DNA from: Penium margaritaceum
Lineage: Eukaryota; Streptophyta; Zygnematophyceae; Desmidiales; Peniaceae
Assembly: GCA_023375785.1 (NCBI GenBank)
Contig: SZWC01015022.1
Span: 38,073 to 58,881, forward strand
Length of the DNA stretch: 20,809 bases
Reading direction: 5' to 3'
Position 1 is the stretch's first letter; each line of letters opens with the position of its first letter. The notes below the pieces were generated by a model that did no database searches, was not told the origin of the DNA, and worked only from the letters and a program-made list of their open reading frames with translations. This document shows, one piece after another, positions 8,619-17,980 of this stretch. Made by a program: the position numbers and the translations under genes.

Positions 8619-9262
8619 TGAGAAACTTCTGGGAAGCTTCCTAACCTTGCTGTTGCTGATGTGGCGACACTGTCCAGTCAGCTGGCGCACTAGCAAGGAA
8701 GCAGGTGCAAGAAACAGGTTGAGTCAGGCTATGGAGGCGGACAATGTCTCATAAGGTCCAACAGCTTAGTAATGCAAAGAGAGAGCACAAATGACAGGTC
8801 CACAACATGAATACTTGCCACGGCTCACGGCAGGTGTCGCACGCGGCATCGCAAGGTCTGTCCTCAAACCGGCCCACAAACATTTTTTTTGCCGTAACTC
8901 CGCACAGACAAGTCAGAACGCTACGCCGTCTGAACCTAGACTTGCAGGATCTCAAGCCAGATGCTATGACTGGTCACATGCATACATCCGGCATCAAACG
9001 GTGGACATACAATGCAAAACATGCAAATCGGGTCCATCGCCACTCCACCGATAAAATTCTACAAGCTGCAAGAAATTGCAGAAGGTCCCAGATAGCATCC
9101 AGGACTCTGGGGCGGTCGATGGTCAGCTCTGAGAAGGTGGTCCATCACCAGACGTCGCACCGACGCCACTTGGGTCCGCATTAGGGATCTGCACGGGCAT
9201 GGACATGGTCGAGTGGTCATAGTAGACTGTATAAGTCGACGAGAACGTCACTAATAACAACA
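8619..9262 (-). mobile_element. Element C 3' LTR (644 bp)
   Basis: On the minus strand it runs TGTTGTTATTAG ... AGTTTCTCA. It aligns with 15727-16353 over its whole length, sharing GGAAGCTTCCTAACCTTGCTGTTG and CTTAGTAATGCAAAGAGAGAG. The ORFs read across it are incidental. Confidence 0.9.
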
Positions 9263-9270
9263 ACCCCCCA
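9263..9270 (-). other. Element C polypurine tract
   Basis: On the minus strand TGGGGGGT directly precedes the LTR start TGTTG, as expected for plus-strand priming. Confidence 0.7.
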
Positions 9271-9364
9271 TGACCCGATGGTACGCATGTCCATACACGT
9301 GCAGAAATGAAACAAATGCAACAATGAGTGCAAAAACAATAGTGATACAAATGCAGACACACCT

Positions 9365-10092
9365 TGCATTTAACCACTCTCAACAAGGGGCGAAGTCCAA
9401 CAGAATTAAAGGCCACCAGAAACTTCCCGCGAGCCAATGCTTTCGTCAATAAATCAGTACGCTGCATGTCTTTGCCAACCAAGATGATGGAGATCACGTG
9501 TCGCTCCACCAGATCACGCACAAAATGATGCTAAACTGCAATGTGCTTTGTGAGAGTATGAAAAACACAAGAGTTCTCCGTAATGGCAAGAGCTCTGGTT
9601 GTCGCAGCGAAGCACAATCACGGACGGTGACTAACCCAACTCAAGGAACAGGCGCTGCAGCCACACTACCTCAACAACCCCTGCATCCAGAGTAGCATAC
9701 TCTACCTTTGACAAGCTACGTACAATGCATCCCTGCTTCCTGGTGCACTAGGACACAATGGTACCACCGAGAAGGAACACGTAGCCGGTACAACTGCGTC
9801 CATCTGGACTCCAGGCCCAGTCGTTGTCGCTGTGGCCGTTAAGAACCGCCGAACTCTACAGGTGAAACCAGAGTCCAAGGTACGGTGTAGAGACCACGTA
9901 CCGCACCACTCACACAGTCACATGAAGGGATCTAGCACGTAGAGCCTGCCAAAACTGGGCAAGGAGGTCAACGGCAAAGGCGATGTAAGGGCGTGTGGTA
10001 GTGGCCAGGTACATTAGGGATCCGATGATACGGAGGTACAAGGTCACATCCACTGTCTTCCCCTGCTGTGTGGGATTGTCCACCTTTAGGAC
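9365..10092 (-). pseudogene. Element C RNase H remnant
   Basis: Ty1/copia RNase H is recognised from several blocks. On the minus strand LYLRIIGSLMYLATTTRP (about 10050-9995) is the RT/RNase H connector. GHSDNDWAWSPDGRSCTGYVFLLGG (about 9835-9760) is the first catalytic Asp region. RSLSKVEYATLDAGVVEVVWLQRLF (about 9705-9630) is the E/D helix. IRDLVERHVISI and TDLLTKALARGKF (about 9520-9425) match the usual copia ending HxIRD...ADxLTKxL. Frame changes and stops, such as IVS followed by TAG near 9748, show it is not expressed as a protein. Confidence 0.85.
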
Positions 10093-10095
10093 ATA

Positions 10096-11175
10096 CTACC
10101 CATGAGGTGTAAGGGGTGTGGAGGCCGTGGGCACTGTGCCAAGGAGGTCACCAAAACGCTCCCCCACAACCCGTGCGTATCGGGCCTGATGCAACAAAAG
10201 TGTTTGACGTCTGCGGTCTCTCACGATCTCCATGCCAAGAAACGTCGCTGTACGACCAAGATCCTTCATCCTATAGATGGTCTGGAGGAACGCCTTGGCC
10301 TCCTTCATGGCCTCCATGGAGGGAGACGCGATCAGAAGGTTGTCCACATAGACCAGGATGGCGGTGAACCGCTCAAGCAACCGTCAGATGAAGAGAGAGG
10401 GATCTGCCTCGCTCTGTACATATCCCGCACGAGTCAGAGTGCATGTAATCTCCTGGTTCGAGCACCGAGGAGACTGCATGAGTCCCCTCAAGGACTTGCA
10501 CAAACACCAGACCTTGTTGCTGTCCTCAAAGCCTGGTGGCAAAGCCACGTAAATCTCCTCATCCTGAGAGTCATGGAGAAACACATCGCTCACATCCATT
10601 TGGTGCAATTCCAAGTCATGCTGAGCAACCACACTAAACAGAGGGCGAGCTAAGGTCATGCGGCCGATAGGGGCAAAAGTGTCAGTGTAATCAATACCCT
10701 CGATCTCGGAATACCCCTTGATGACCAGCCAAACCTTGTGGTGTTCTAGTGAGCCATCCGGCTTCACTTTCTTGTGAAAGACCCACTTGACCTGAATAGC
10801 CTTCCTCCCAGGTGGAAAGTCAACTAGCTCGTAAACACCGTGCTCTCGGATGACACGAAGCTCATCCTCGCATACAACACGCCAGGTGTCTACATCCTCT
10901 GATAAGAGAGCCTCCCTTAGTGTGCTCGGATTAGGCACCATCAACGGGGAGCTCTGAGTGGCAAGTGCACACGCCTCAGAGCTGGGCCGGACGACCACAG
11001 GGTCAGCTGCTGCATCACAAGCGATGCAAAACTTGCAAGTGACCAAATTGTGCCCTACAGGGTACGCTCGGCTTACCTTTGTGTGATCTATGTGGACACT
11101 CAGGCCTAGTGCCTTTGTGCCAGGATCAGCTCTCGCAATGTTGCAAGTGGAGCGCCGAGGTGCGGGACCGGACAC
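10096..11175 (-). pseudogene. Element C reverse transcriptase remnant (YVDN)
   Basis: Two adjoining open stretches hold most of a copia RT. The first (11175-10384) contains WRVVCEDELRVIREHGVYELVD, then AIQVKWVFHKKVKPDGSLEHHKVWLVIKGY, GIDYTDTFAPIGRM and LHQMDVSDVFLHDSQDEEIYVALPPGFED, all standard copia RT landmarks, the MDVSDVFL block including the first catalytic Asp. The second (10380-10096) contains ILVYVDNLLIAS, in which the second YxDD aspartate is Asn (codon at 10339-10341), and KDLGRTATFLGMEI. A stop at about 10381 separates the halves. Change to YVDN should inactivate the polymerase. The Asp-to-Asn change is a G-to-A transition in the coding strand. Confidence 0.92.
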
Positions 11176-11640
11176 TCGCTGGACTCCGGAGACCAGTGGT
11201 TGAAGACAAACACCGGGCTAACGCAAGTAACCTGGGCTCGAGGAGCTCACTTCAGGCTGAGAGAGAGGCGCGACCACATCTGGTGAGGGCAGAGGCAACG
11301 AGGCAGGTGATGCAGTGTGAGGATGTTGATGCTGAAATTCTGGTGAAGTGATAGGAGACATAGGGCTGGGTGTTGCTGCAGGGAAAGATGAAGGATCACG
11401 CACAGAGGTAGGAGTACTTGTGGACATGAGTACTGAGTCATGGGTGCCTGTGTGGTATGAGGGAACAAGGGTAGAGACACGTTGGGCTGGAGAGGTCTGT
11501 GCGCCGACTGCTATGATCGCTAGGTCATCAAGAGCTGGAGACCAAGAAGTGGAGGGGACTCAAACAGACACATCAGCCGGACGAGAGGTGAAGGCCCAGA
11601 CTCTCCCATCCATCGAGAAGCCTCACAATTAGGAACTTGT
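11176..11640 (-). other. Element C inter-domain Ser/Pro-rich linker between integrase and RT
   Basis: One minus-strand frame reads a Ser/Pro/Thr/His-rich stretch (PAATPSPMSPITSPEFQHQH, about 11375-11315). Copia polyproteins usually have such a variable linker here. There is no motif, so this rests on position and composition. Confidence 0.5.
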
Positions 11641-11644
11641 GTGA

Positions 11645-12560
11645 CAGACATCAATGTGATAGAAGTCAGCTCACGGTAGTTGAGAGAATCAAAGAACATC
11701 GCATCGCGGGACTCAACAGACGACGGGGGGAGTTGCAGAAACGCCAGGCCTTCAACCGCAGGGTGATGCCTACGAAGGCATACAAGCGACCCCGCGAGGA
11801 GACCTTGGACCCCTACTGGTCTTTGGTGTACCACACAGAGGCCACGGACCCCCACACATGAGCAAAACGCAGATCGGCATGGTGACCCAACTAGAGCTCG
11901 TATGGTGTAACGTGGTCCGGAAGAGTACCGTGCGGGAGGCGGTTCCAGACCTACATAATGTAGGCGAGTCCTTCAAATGCAAAGGATTTGAGGAGACCGC
12001 ACTTCGACCGCATAGCACAAACCGTGTCCTCCATGGTGCGGTTCCAGCACTCAAAGACACCGTTTTGCTAAGGAGTAGCAGGAGCATAAACATGGTGAAA
12101 ACCCCTGTGCTCGACAGAGAAACTGTCCATCTCGCCAAGAAACTCGCTACCGTGATCCGAACAGATGTGTGCAGCGTGTGGCGGGACTGGCGCTCAGCCA
12201 TCACTAGCCACAGACGAATAGCGAGATTGGCATCCCTCTTTTGGCACAGGCTGTAGTTCCACCGCATCTAGGTGAAGTCATCAGTCAGGGTTGGGACATA
12301 TCGGCCCCGATCGGATAAAGAATCGACAGGGAGAGGACCGAGAAGGTCCGAATGGACCAAATTGAGAGGGCGAAGAGCTCAAGAACGGGAGTCAAGGTAG
12401 GTGCAGCAATGCATCTTACCCGTAGCGCGAAACTGACGTTCAATCTTGGGCGGCCTCTTGAAAGAAGCCGCGATAAGACCGAGTGCGGGCTGTGTCCGAA
12501 TGAGCTTAGACACAGTGTTGGAGCCCATATGACACAGGCAACAATGCACCAGTCCTTGGT
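11645..12560 (-). pseudogene. Element C integrase remnant
   Basis: Read on the minus strand, the pre-integrase zinc region shows LVHCCLCHMGSNTVSKLIRT (about 12565-12500), with one zinc His replaced by Cys. The core keeps all three acidic residues of the DDE triad in one frame. VHSDLLGPL has Asp at 12346-12348, SDHGSEF has Asp at 12155-12157, and QNGVFECWNRT has Glu at 12050-12052. There are 34 residues between the second Asp and the Glu, one fewer than the usual 35. TAG stops at 12068-12070 and elsewhere interrupt it (P*QNG; YIM*VWNR; YEL*LGH). Their contexts fit C-to-T or G-to-A changes of Gln and Trp codons. Confidence 0.88.
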
Positions 12561-12699
12561 GCTCAGTAAAGAGAACACCAGTGACAAACACACGAGCAGG
12601 AGGAGAAGGGGAGCAAGAAGAAGAAGAGATTCGAGAGACACAATACAGGTTATCCACGACCGCGACACGAGAACAACGGTATGAATATCAACAGCGGTC

Positions 12700-13166
12700 A
12701 CAGTCGTGGAGTCTATGGTGTGCTCCACGGAGAGTCCCATCAGTGTGTAGCCACGCACAGAAAGCAAGCTAAGCTGAAGGTCAGGCATAAAAATCACCTC
12801 AAAAAGATCCAGGGGGCCAGACAGAGCATTGAAGCACACAACCCCAACACCGAAGACCGGAAACGACTGACCAGAGCATGTGCAAACTGAGCAAATAGAC
12901 GTAACAGGACCGAGGACAACGAAATCACTATGACGACAGGTCATGTGGTGAGTGGCACCAAAATCGATGATCCAGGTGCCACCAAGATCACGACCGGAGG
13001 ACGTCACTGTGCAACGGTCAATGGAACACTCGGACTCAGACAAGCGCTGAGCAACATGTGAGGAGGTACGATGAAGGGAAAAAAAGGTGAGACTCATGAA
13101 TCTGATCGATACTGTCAAGCCCATCATGATCACATGCCAACTGTGCCCCCCCCTACGAGTCATCAC
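12700..13166 (-). pseudogene. Element C aspartic protease remnant
   Basis: The readable frame contains GTWIIDFGATHHMT with the active-site Asp at 12963-12965. The normal D-S-G-A is D-F-G-A, explained by a single C-to-T change of a Ser codon to TTT. Downstream, FEVIFMPDLQLSLLSV is the copia landmark VPxLxxNLLSV. Beyond about 12700 the same frame turns into leucine-rich nonsense overlapping the integrase in another frame, so a frameshift lies between the two. The domain order protease-integrase-RT matches Ty1/copia. Confidence 0.85.
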
Positions 13167-13169
13167 GAG

Positions 13170-14894
13170 CTACGAGAATGGAAAAACAAACAGTTTGTGA
13201 ACCAACCGTCTATGCCGACACACTCGCACCTCCCTGAAAGCGAAGTGCCAAAAGGTGACAGAGCTCGGTGATGGTACGGTCACGTGGTTCCAGGTCGCCA
13301 CTGCTCATCGGCGGGGAAGCGGGAACTGCTACGTGAACTGTTACCGGAACTGTTACGGGAATTGTTGCAGTTGTGGTCGACGCGCGACAAGAGGCTGTGC
13401 TGCTCGACGCAGACCGCAGTGTGTGGGTAGCCTAAATACCGCGAGTGATTCGCGCCTAGTTGAGCAACTGCAGGCACTTGGTGTAGCGATGAGCGCCTCC
13501 ATAGTTGTAGTAGTGAACAATACGTCCACTGCTACTACCCGGTGACTACTTTTGCTTTGACTATTGCTGGCCCGAACTGAGCCTCCTTTTTCCCTTCATC
13601 CCCTATGCCGCTCTTGCCACACCCTGCGTTTGAGTCGAGGTAATCAGGGTGGAAAGGGAAGAGGAGGATCTTCGAGAGGATAGAGGAGCGGACTGCGAGA
13701 AGGGCGTCAATGGCGACGCGATGACCGCTATAGCAAGGGGACTCTCCTAATCGGCCACGGCTGCCTCATGGGCAGAAGTCACCTGGACGAAGAGCTGATG
13801 TGCCCAGGGAAGAAGGTGAAGGGAGGTGGAGAAGGGCAAAAGCACATCGTCGGTGTATTTCGTGAAGATGTCTGCGTGCTCAAGACAAAAAATAAGCACG
13901 ATTGTGCGGAGCGCCCACAGTAATGTACCTCGTGAGGTCCAAAAGCGTGTGTAGATACGCATGCCCCGCCGCCAGTATGCGGTTGCGGGCTCGGCAGGTC
14001 CCTCACAAAGGGAGTGAAAGGTGCAAATGTGAGCCGCGCGGATGGCGTGCGCCTCTACAATAAGCAGTGACAATGTGAGGTCCCACCCCCCACGTCGATC
14101 AGCCCCCGCGTCAGTGCCAGCCTCTCTAATGAATGGGCGGAAGTCCACGATGGTCTCGTGCGGCATGGCGTAAAGGAGTCCGCGCATTGCCCTGACCGTT
14201 GTCAGCACCTGTGCGCGATCCGTAACCTGGTACGGACTGTGATAGTAGGGCCATACTCCCTTTGAAGTGGCCCAAATCTGGAAGAGAATATCGTAGCAGT
14301 CAAAGCCGTCCTTCTTGACATATCGTGGGGGTGGTGTCTTAAGTCCTTAGGTTGCCGCTCCGTAGGGAGAGCAACCACAGGCTGAGAAGGACAAGGAATG
14401 AGGAAGACACCATGACGAGGAAAGTCGTTGGGGTAGATGGGGTAGGAATCAGGCGAGGATCAGATCTCGTGGAAAAAAGAGCCAAATGTGTGTGGGGGCC
14501 GAGAACTCGTTTGAAACTAGAGAGACGCTCTTGAAGCATGCCAATCTCGCTCTCGTGAGCACCATCCTCCATACATGGCATGTCAGGGTCCTCATCCCAA
14601 GGATCAAGAGGTTGCGGGTCGTATCCTGCTCTTGTCATCGGTGTAGGTGCTGACGGTTGTGCAGAGGGTATGACAACGCCAACTCCCTCGCAGGTTTGAC
14701 GTGGGGCCATGGACTCACCACGGAGAAACTCAGTGAGCATACGGATGGCGTCAATCTGCTGCTGCTATAGACAACGCATCTCATCCTGTTGGCTCCGTAG
14801 GTCCTCAATAGCCTGTGAGCATGGGCTCATGACCCCCTGAAGAGGAGGAAGAGGGATCTAGTTGTCCTTTGCCTTCGTCACCGGCCAGAGCCAT
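13170..14894 (-). pseudogene. Element C gag remnant (boundaries inferred)
   Basis: The region between leader and protease must hold gag in an element of this layout. An ATG at 14894 on the minus strand begins MALAGDEGKGQLDPSSSS, a plausible Gag start, before the frame breaks. Two longer open stretches follow at 14740-14339 and 14208-13747. Neither has a motif I can name, which is normal because copia Gag is poorly conserved. A GCGKSGIGDEG sequence near 13610-13580 may be a ruined CCHC knuckle, with its second Cys-Gly-Lys intact. The assignment rests mainly on position. Confidence 0.5.
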
Positions 14895-15002
14895 GTCAGC
14901 GATAAGTATGGGCCGGGATATCAAACTAGTCGGATTTCCAAACCGTCAATGTTTCTCGAAGAGTTGAAACGTCAAGGAAAAATTACGTTTTGACCCCAAA
15001 AC

Positions 15003-15016
15003 TGTTGACGTCAACA
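15003..15016. promoter_or_regulatory. Perfect palindrome TGTTGACGTCAACA with bZIP core
   Basis: The 14-bp palindrome contains TGACGTCA, the full CRE/bZIP core, and an outward TTGAC on each strand, the W-box core. It lies in the element C leader. Binding is not shown. Confidence 0.4.
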
Positions 15017-15150
15017 AAGCCAATGGTGATGCCAGCGTTTTCTACACCAGCAAAAAGACGCTAACGTTTTCAATGCTGGCGTAGTTTACATCAGAGTTGT
15101 TTTTGGAAGTCACGCGGACTCCTCGGTGGGGGTGACCGCGTCACTCCCAA

Positions 15151-15270
15151 GCCTTGCGCTGACCTGTGTAGCCCTGTGTAGGCCTACACAGCCATGCGAA
15201 GCCCTCCACAGCCATGCGAAGCCCTACGCATCCCGGCGCAGCCCTGTGTAGCCCTGCGTAGTGCTACGCG
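15151..15270. repeat. 10-bp minisatellite-like array in the element C leader
   Basis: About eleven imperfect units of GCCCTGYGYA follow each other at exact 10-base spacing, for example GCCATGCGAA, GCCCTCCACA, GCCATGCGAA, GCCCTACGCA and GCCCTGTGTA. Confidence 0.8.
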
Positions 15271-15714
15271 GCTTCTGTGCAGTTGCGTAGTATTCATACG
15301 CAGTAGTGCTGTGCAGTAGAACTGCTTGCTACCGTTGTTGTGGCTGCCGTCGCTATTGCTGCGCTACTGCTGCTTCTACTACCGCTGCTGCATTGCTATG
15401 GCTGCCAGTGGCTGCTCACGTCGCGGCTGCTGCCACTGCTCGCAGTCGCTCACGCGAGCTACTGTGAGCTGATTTTTCTCCCCCCTTTTTTTGTAGAGAT
15501 GGGTAGCCAGACAAGGCTGCTGCTGCCACTCGGTGTTGCTGTTGTTGCTCGGCGTGGCTGCCACACCTCACCTGGTCTAGTGGTGGGAGTTCTTTAGTGA
15601 CATCGTTGCTCCAAACGGCTGCAACGAGTCCCTAGATACGGCAGCGACGTTGACGCTCACTGCTAGTGCCGGTGGTACGTCTCTGCGACGTAACTCAGCG
15701 AGAGAGGTCTTGTT

Positions 15715-15726
15715 GCTCTGATACCA
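15715..15726 (-). other. Element C primer-binding site (initiator tRNA-Met)
   Basis: The plus strand shows GCTCTGATACCA, so the minus strand reads TGGTATCAGAGC directly after the LTR end ...TTTCTCA. This fixes both orientation and LTR boundary. Confidence 0.9.
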
Positions 15727-16353
15727 TGAGAAACTACTAGGAAGCTTCCTAACCTTGCTGTTGTTGACGTGGCGACACTGTCCATTCAGCTGGCGCACTA
15801 GCAAGCAAGCATGTGTAAGAAACAACAAGAGTCAAGTTAGGGAGACGCGCAAAGTCTCATAAGCTCCAATAGCTTAGTAATGCAAAGAGAGAGAACAAAT
15901 GACAAGTCCACAGCATAAACACCTGTTGCGGGTGTCGCACGCAGCAGTGCAAGGTCTGTCCTAAAACCGGCCCAAAACATTCTTTTGGCCGTAACTTTGC
16001 GCAGGCAAGTTAGAACGCTACACCGTCTAAACCTAAACGTTCAGGATCTCGAGTCGGACGTTATGGCTGGTGACATGCATGCCTCAAACGGTGAACACAC
16101 AATGCAAAACATGCAAATGGGGCCCACGGCAACTCCACCGATAAAATCCTCCAAGCTGTAAGAAAACCGCAGAAGGTCCCCGACAACATTGATGAATCTG
16201 GAGTGGTCGTCGGTCAGCTCCGAGTAGGTGGTCCATCACCAGACGACGCACCGGCGCCACCTTGGTCTGCATAAGGGATGTGCACGGGCATGGACACGGC
16301 CAAGTGGTCACAGTAAACTGTACAAGTTTACGGGAACGTTAAAAATCACAATA
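15727..16353 (-). mobile_element. Element C 5' LTR (627 bp)
   Basis: It is the partner of 8619-9262, starting TGAGAAACTACTAGG on the plus strand and ending ATCACAATA. The terminal CA seen in the other copy has become TA. Differences between the two LTRs are mostly transitions. A small deletion relative to the left copy lies near 15925. Confidence 0.9.
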
Positions 16354-16617
16354 CCTCGTAGCCCCCGACTTCTCGGCGGAGCGTCTCGTATCTGACCACT
16401 CACTATGCGACCCCACACGCTTCGAACGACAATCGACCCAGCAACCGCGACTACGTCTTTGTCGTAACTAGACACTTGTATGTATATGTTCGATCATTTC
16501 GACACTTGTCACCGAAGTGCACTTAGCGTTAGTTATGAATTACACTAGTGTCCCAAATTGTGAATCTTGTTCTGCCTCGCACCTTCTGCCTGTTCACCAT
16601 CTACGCTACATTAGGCA
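16354..16617 (+). mobile_element. Element B 3' LTR, right half
   Basis: The LTR resumes after the copia insertion with CCTCGTAGCCCCCGACTTCTCGGCGGAGC, matching 3354-3385. It continues through TGTTCGATCATTTCGACACTTGTC, TGTCCCAAATTGTGAATC and CTGTTCACCATCTACGCTACATTAGGCA. The first five bases are the second copy of the target duplication. Confidence 0.88.
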
Positions 16618-16698
16618 TAATAGCTACTGCCATTCTTTTCTTTGTGTAACTTCCACCTGTTCACCACATAGTTTCCTCCCCCTGTGTGGGACTGCATT
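16618..16698. repeat. Second partial copy of the LTR tail
   Basis: TGTGTAACTTCCACCTGTTCACCACATAGTTTCCTCC (16643-16679) resembles the LTR ending TCACAACTTCTACCTGTTCACCATCTACCCTCC (3601-3633), just after the LTR end called at 16617. A short tail duplication like the one after LTR A is possible. Confidence 0.4.
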
Positions 16699-16892
16699 TT
16701 CCTTTGGAAGAAAATATCCAGATACCACGGGTTCAGAAACCAAACTCGCCAAAGCCCCCGTCGTCGAAATGACGATCACAGGTCGCCCTGCCTATTATTC
16801 TCTTATCACCAAAAGCCTCGTCTTCACTTTTTTGGTCACAATAAACCCCGCGATGGCCCGCAGGGGAGATTGTTTCGTTACAATATACCCTG
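16699..16892 (-). repeat. Degenerate ~30-bp tandem units, inverted orientation
   Basis: On the minus strand, units beginning CRGGGY recur at 30-base steps. The plus-strand motif ends fall at about 16729, 16760, 16790, 16820 and 16850, followed by an irregular step to the palindrome at 16892. Each has the loose form CRGGGC-N3-4-TGG-N3-TTTT with an A/T-rich second half. Units are too diverged for a confident consensus. Confidence 0.55.
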
Positions 16893-16914
16893 ACATGAAG
16901 GGTATATTGTAACG
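16876..16914. repeat. Perfect 15-bp inverted repeat with 9-base loop
   Basis: CGTTACAATATACCC (16876-16890) and GGGTATATTGTAACG (16900-16914) are exact reverse complements around TGACATGAA. Weaker complementarity (CAATCT...CCCC) extends the arms to about 16863-16927. It marks the point where inverted 30-bp units meet direct ones. Confidence 0.9.
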
Positions 16915-17059
16915 TCACAATCTACCCCGTTTCCTTATTGAGTAGTCTAAGATATTTTAAGCATTTTTTGTATTTCTCGGAACACGTCCTAAGAAACAGA
17001 TGGAAAAGCCTCTTATCGTTAGGTGTCGTCTTTGAATTGCTGGCGTGTTTGTTTTTCAA

Positions 17060-17077
17060 CCCCCCCCNCCCCCCCCC
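17060..17077. other. Poly-C run containing an N (17068)
   Basis: Seventeen Cs flank a single undetermined base. Length is likely unreliable. A similar run with N at 18054 follows TTCCCC. Confidence 0.9.
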
Positions 17078-17165
17078 ACATTTTTGGAAGGTCTCATTTA
17101 CTTCATGTTTTTTTTTCATAACAATAACATTTTTATATTGAGAGATTACACTGAAGTTGCAAAAT

Positions 17166-17490
17166 GGAAGTGTCTGGACAATGGCCACGTACCCGACAGG
17201 GTACCTTGTCACCGGCAATCTGGCTGCGGGGCGTTCTGAAATAAAAGTTTTGAATTCGGGGCTTATGGAGTTTTAAAAATCAAGACACGGGGCGAATGGA
17301 GGTAAAAATCCTTTGACCTGGGTGGATAGCGTTTTTGAAAATCTGGAACGGGGCACCTCGTAACTTTGTCGTTTCCTTTGACATGGATAAGGGAATGATA
17401 GCTCTCTTTTGTGTTCATGTGGCGGATAAGTATGACGATGTATGGACATTTTCTTGGAGTGTGTCATGTATGGACATTTTCACATCAGAG
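17166..17490 (+). repeat. Degenerate ~30-bp tandem units, direct orientation
   Basis: Unit starts fall at 17166, 17197, 17227, 17257, 17288, 17318 and 17349, at spacings of 31, 30, 30, 31, 30 and 31. Most read C-GGGGC or CAGGGT at the start, with ATGGAG and TTTT/AAAATC further in. Beyond 17379 the spacing loosens, but ATGGACATTTTC recurs at 17442 and 17470. No coding signal is seen. Confidence 0.65.
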
Positions 17491-17830
17491 GCTGCACGAT
17501 GTTCCTATCCTTCTGTCGGCAGCGCGGCTATCGGAGGGTTGTGCTTCCGCTAGTGTTTTTGCCTTCGGCCCCGTGCTCTCGTCTCCTTCCTCCGTCACAA
17601 TGTGGAAATATCCATGCAAGACCGAAAAGTCAAGTTTCAGTGTCGGACCTGTTGAAGTCCAATGCTCGTCGAACTTCACTGCGTCGGCTGGTTCATGCCA
17701 TGTCCGTACGAGCAAACCGTTCTGACCTGTTTGCTGGGCCAAAAGAGGTCAGGAGGAGCGATCTCGGAGTCAGAAATAAAACCAAATCCAAGGATGCAAG
17801 GCCTCCAGCAGGTTTCGTGACAACCGATAA
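17491..17830. other. Unassigned sequence
   Basis: Open frames cross this stretch (one runs from about 17442 to 18023 on +), but they show no domain, no biased codon use and cross the repeat arrays. I see no gene, RNA or clear repeat. Confidence 0.5.
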
Positions 17831-17980
17831 CCCCTCTCGGATTTGCAGTGGGCGAAATGCCTCATATATCCGCGCAAGCGTGAACAAAAGCCTGAGATAT
17901 CCAGAACTTAAATATAAACAACGCCATATCCAAAAAGTTAAAAAAAAACTACGCCATACCCATTTGTATGGCCATGCCCG
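17831..17980 (-). repeat. Third block of ~30-bp units, inverted
   Basis: Plus-strand units start at 17831, 17861, 17891, 17921 and 17951, exactly 30 bases apart: CTCATATATCC, CCTGAGATATCC, ACGCCATATCC and ACGCCATACCC followed by A/T-rich sequence. Their reverse complements (GGRTATGGCGT + T-rich) resemble the direct units at 17257 and 17288. Confidence 0.6.

Larger units (their letters stand above)
14895..15714 (-). other. Element C untranslated leader
   Basis: About 820 bases separate the PBS from the candidate gag ATG, with no domain visible in any frame. It contains a 10-bp repeat array (15151-15270), a 14-bp palindrome (15003-15016) and a CTG/GCT-rich part (15330-15450). Such leaders usually carry packaging and dimerisation signals; that role here is inferred. 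Confidence 0.6.
8619..16353 (-). mobile_element. Element C: complete degenerate Ty1/copia retrotransposon nested in LTR B
   Basis: The 7.7-kb element is on the minus strand, bounded by two LTRs with TG...CA-type ends and a 5-bp target duplication. In its own 5'-to-3' direction it has the LTR (16353-15727), PBS, a long leader, gag, protease, integrase, RT and RNase H, a polypurine tract and the second LTR (9262-8619). Integrase before RT is the Ty1/copia order. The LTRs are about 85% identical over the stretch compared by eye, and all domains carry stops or altered catalytic residues. It is younger than element B because it interrupts it. Confidence 0.92.
2781..16617 (+). mobile_element. Element B: full-length degenerate Ty3/gypsy chromovirus interrupted by element C
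   Basis: A complete Ty3/gypsy layout is visible: 5' LTR (2781-3641), tRNA-Met PBS (3649-3660), gag with zinc knuckle, protease, RT, RNase H, integrase, chromodomain, PPT (8322-8333) and a 3' LTR split into 8335-8618 and 16354-16617. Removing the nested copia element leaves about 6.1 kb, a usual size for the group. Integrase lies after RNase H, which separates it from Ty1/copia. Every coding domain has stops or frameshifts, and the LTRs differ from each other at roughly one base in five by eye, so the insertion is old. No target duplication is visible: the five bases before it are GCCAA and those after it TAATA. Confidence 0.88.

Noticed and set aside
10102..10653. Plus-strand 183-codon ORF
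   Set aside because: It is antisense to the copia RT, which has many landmark motifs on the minus strand.
15151..15270. 10-bp repeats as a CRISPR-like array
   Set aside because: Units are contiguous with no spacers, and the context is a eukaryotic retrotransposon leader.
16699..17490. 30-bp units as a CRISPR array
   Set aside because: The repeats are degenerate throughout with no conserved repeat alternating with unique spacer, and no cas gene is present.
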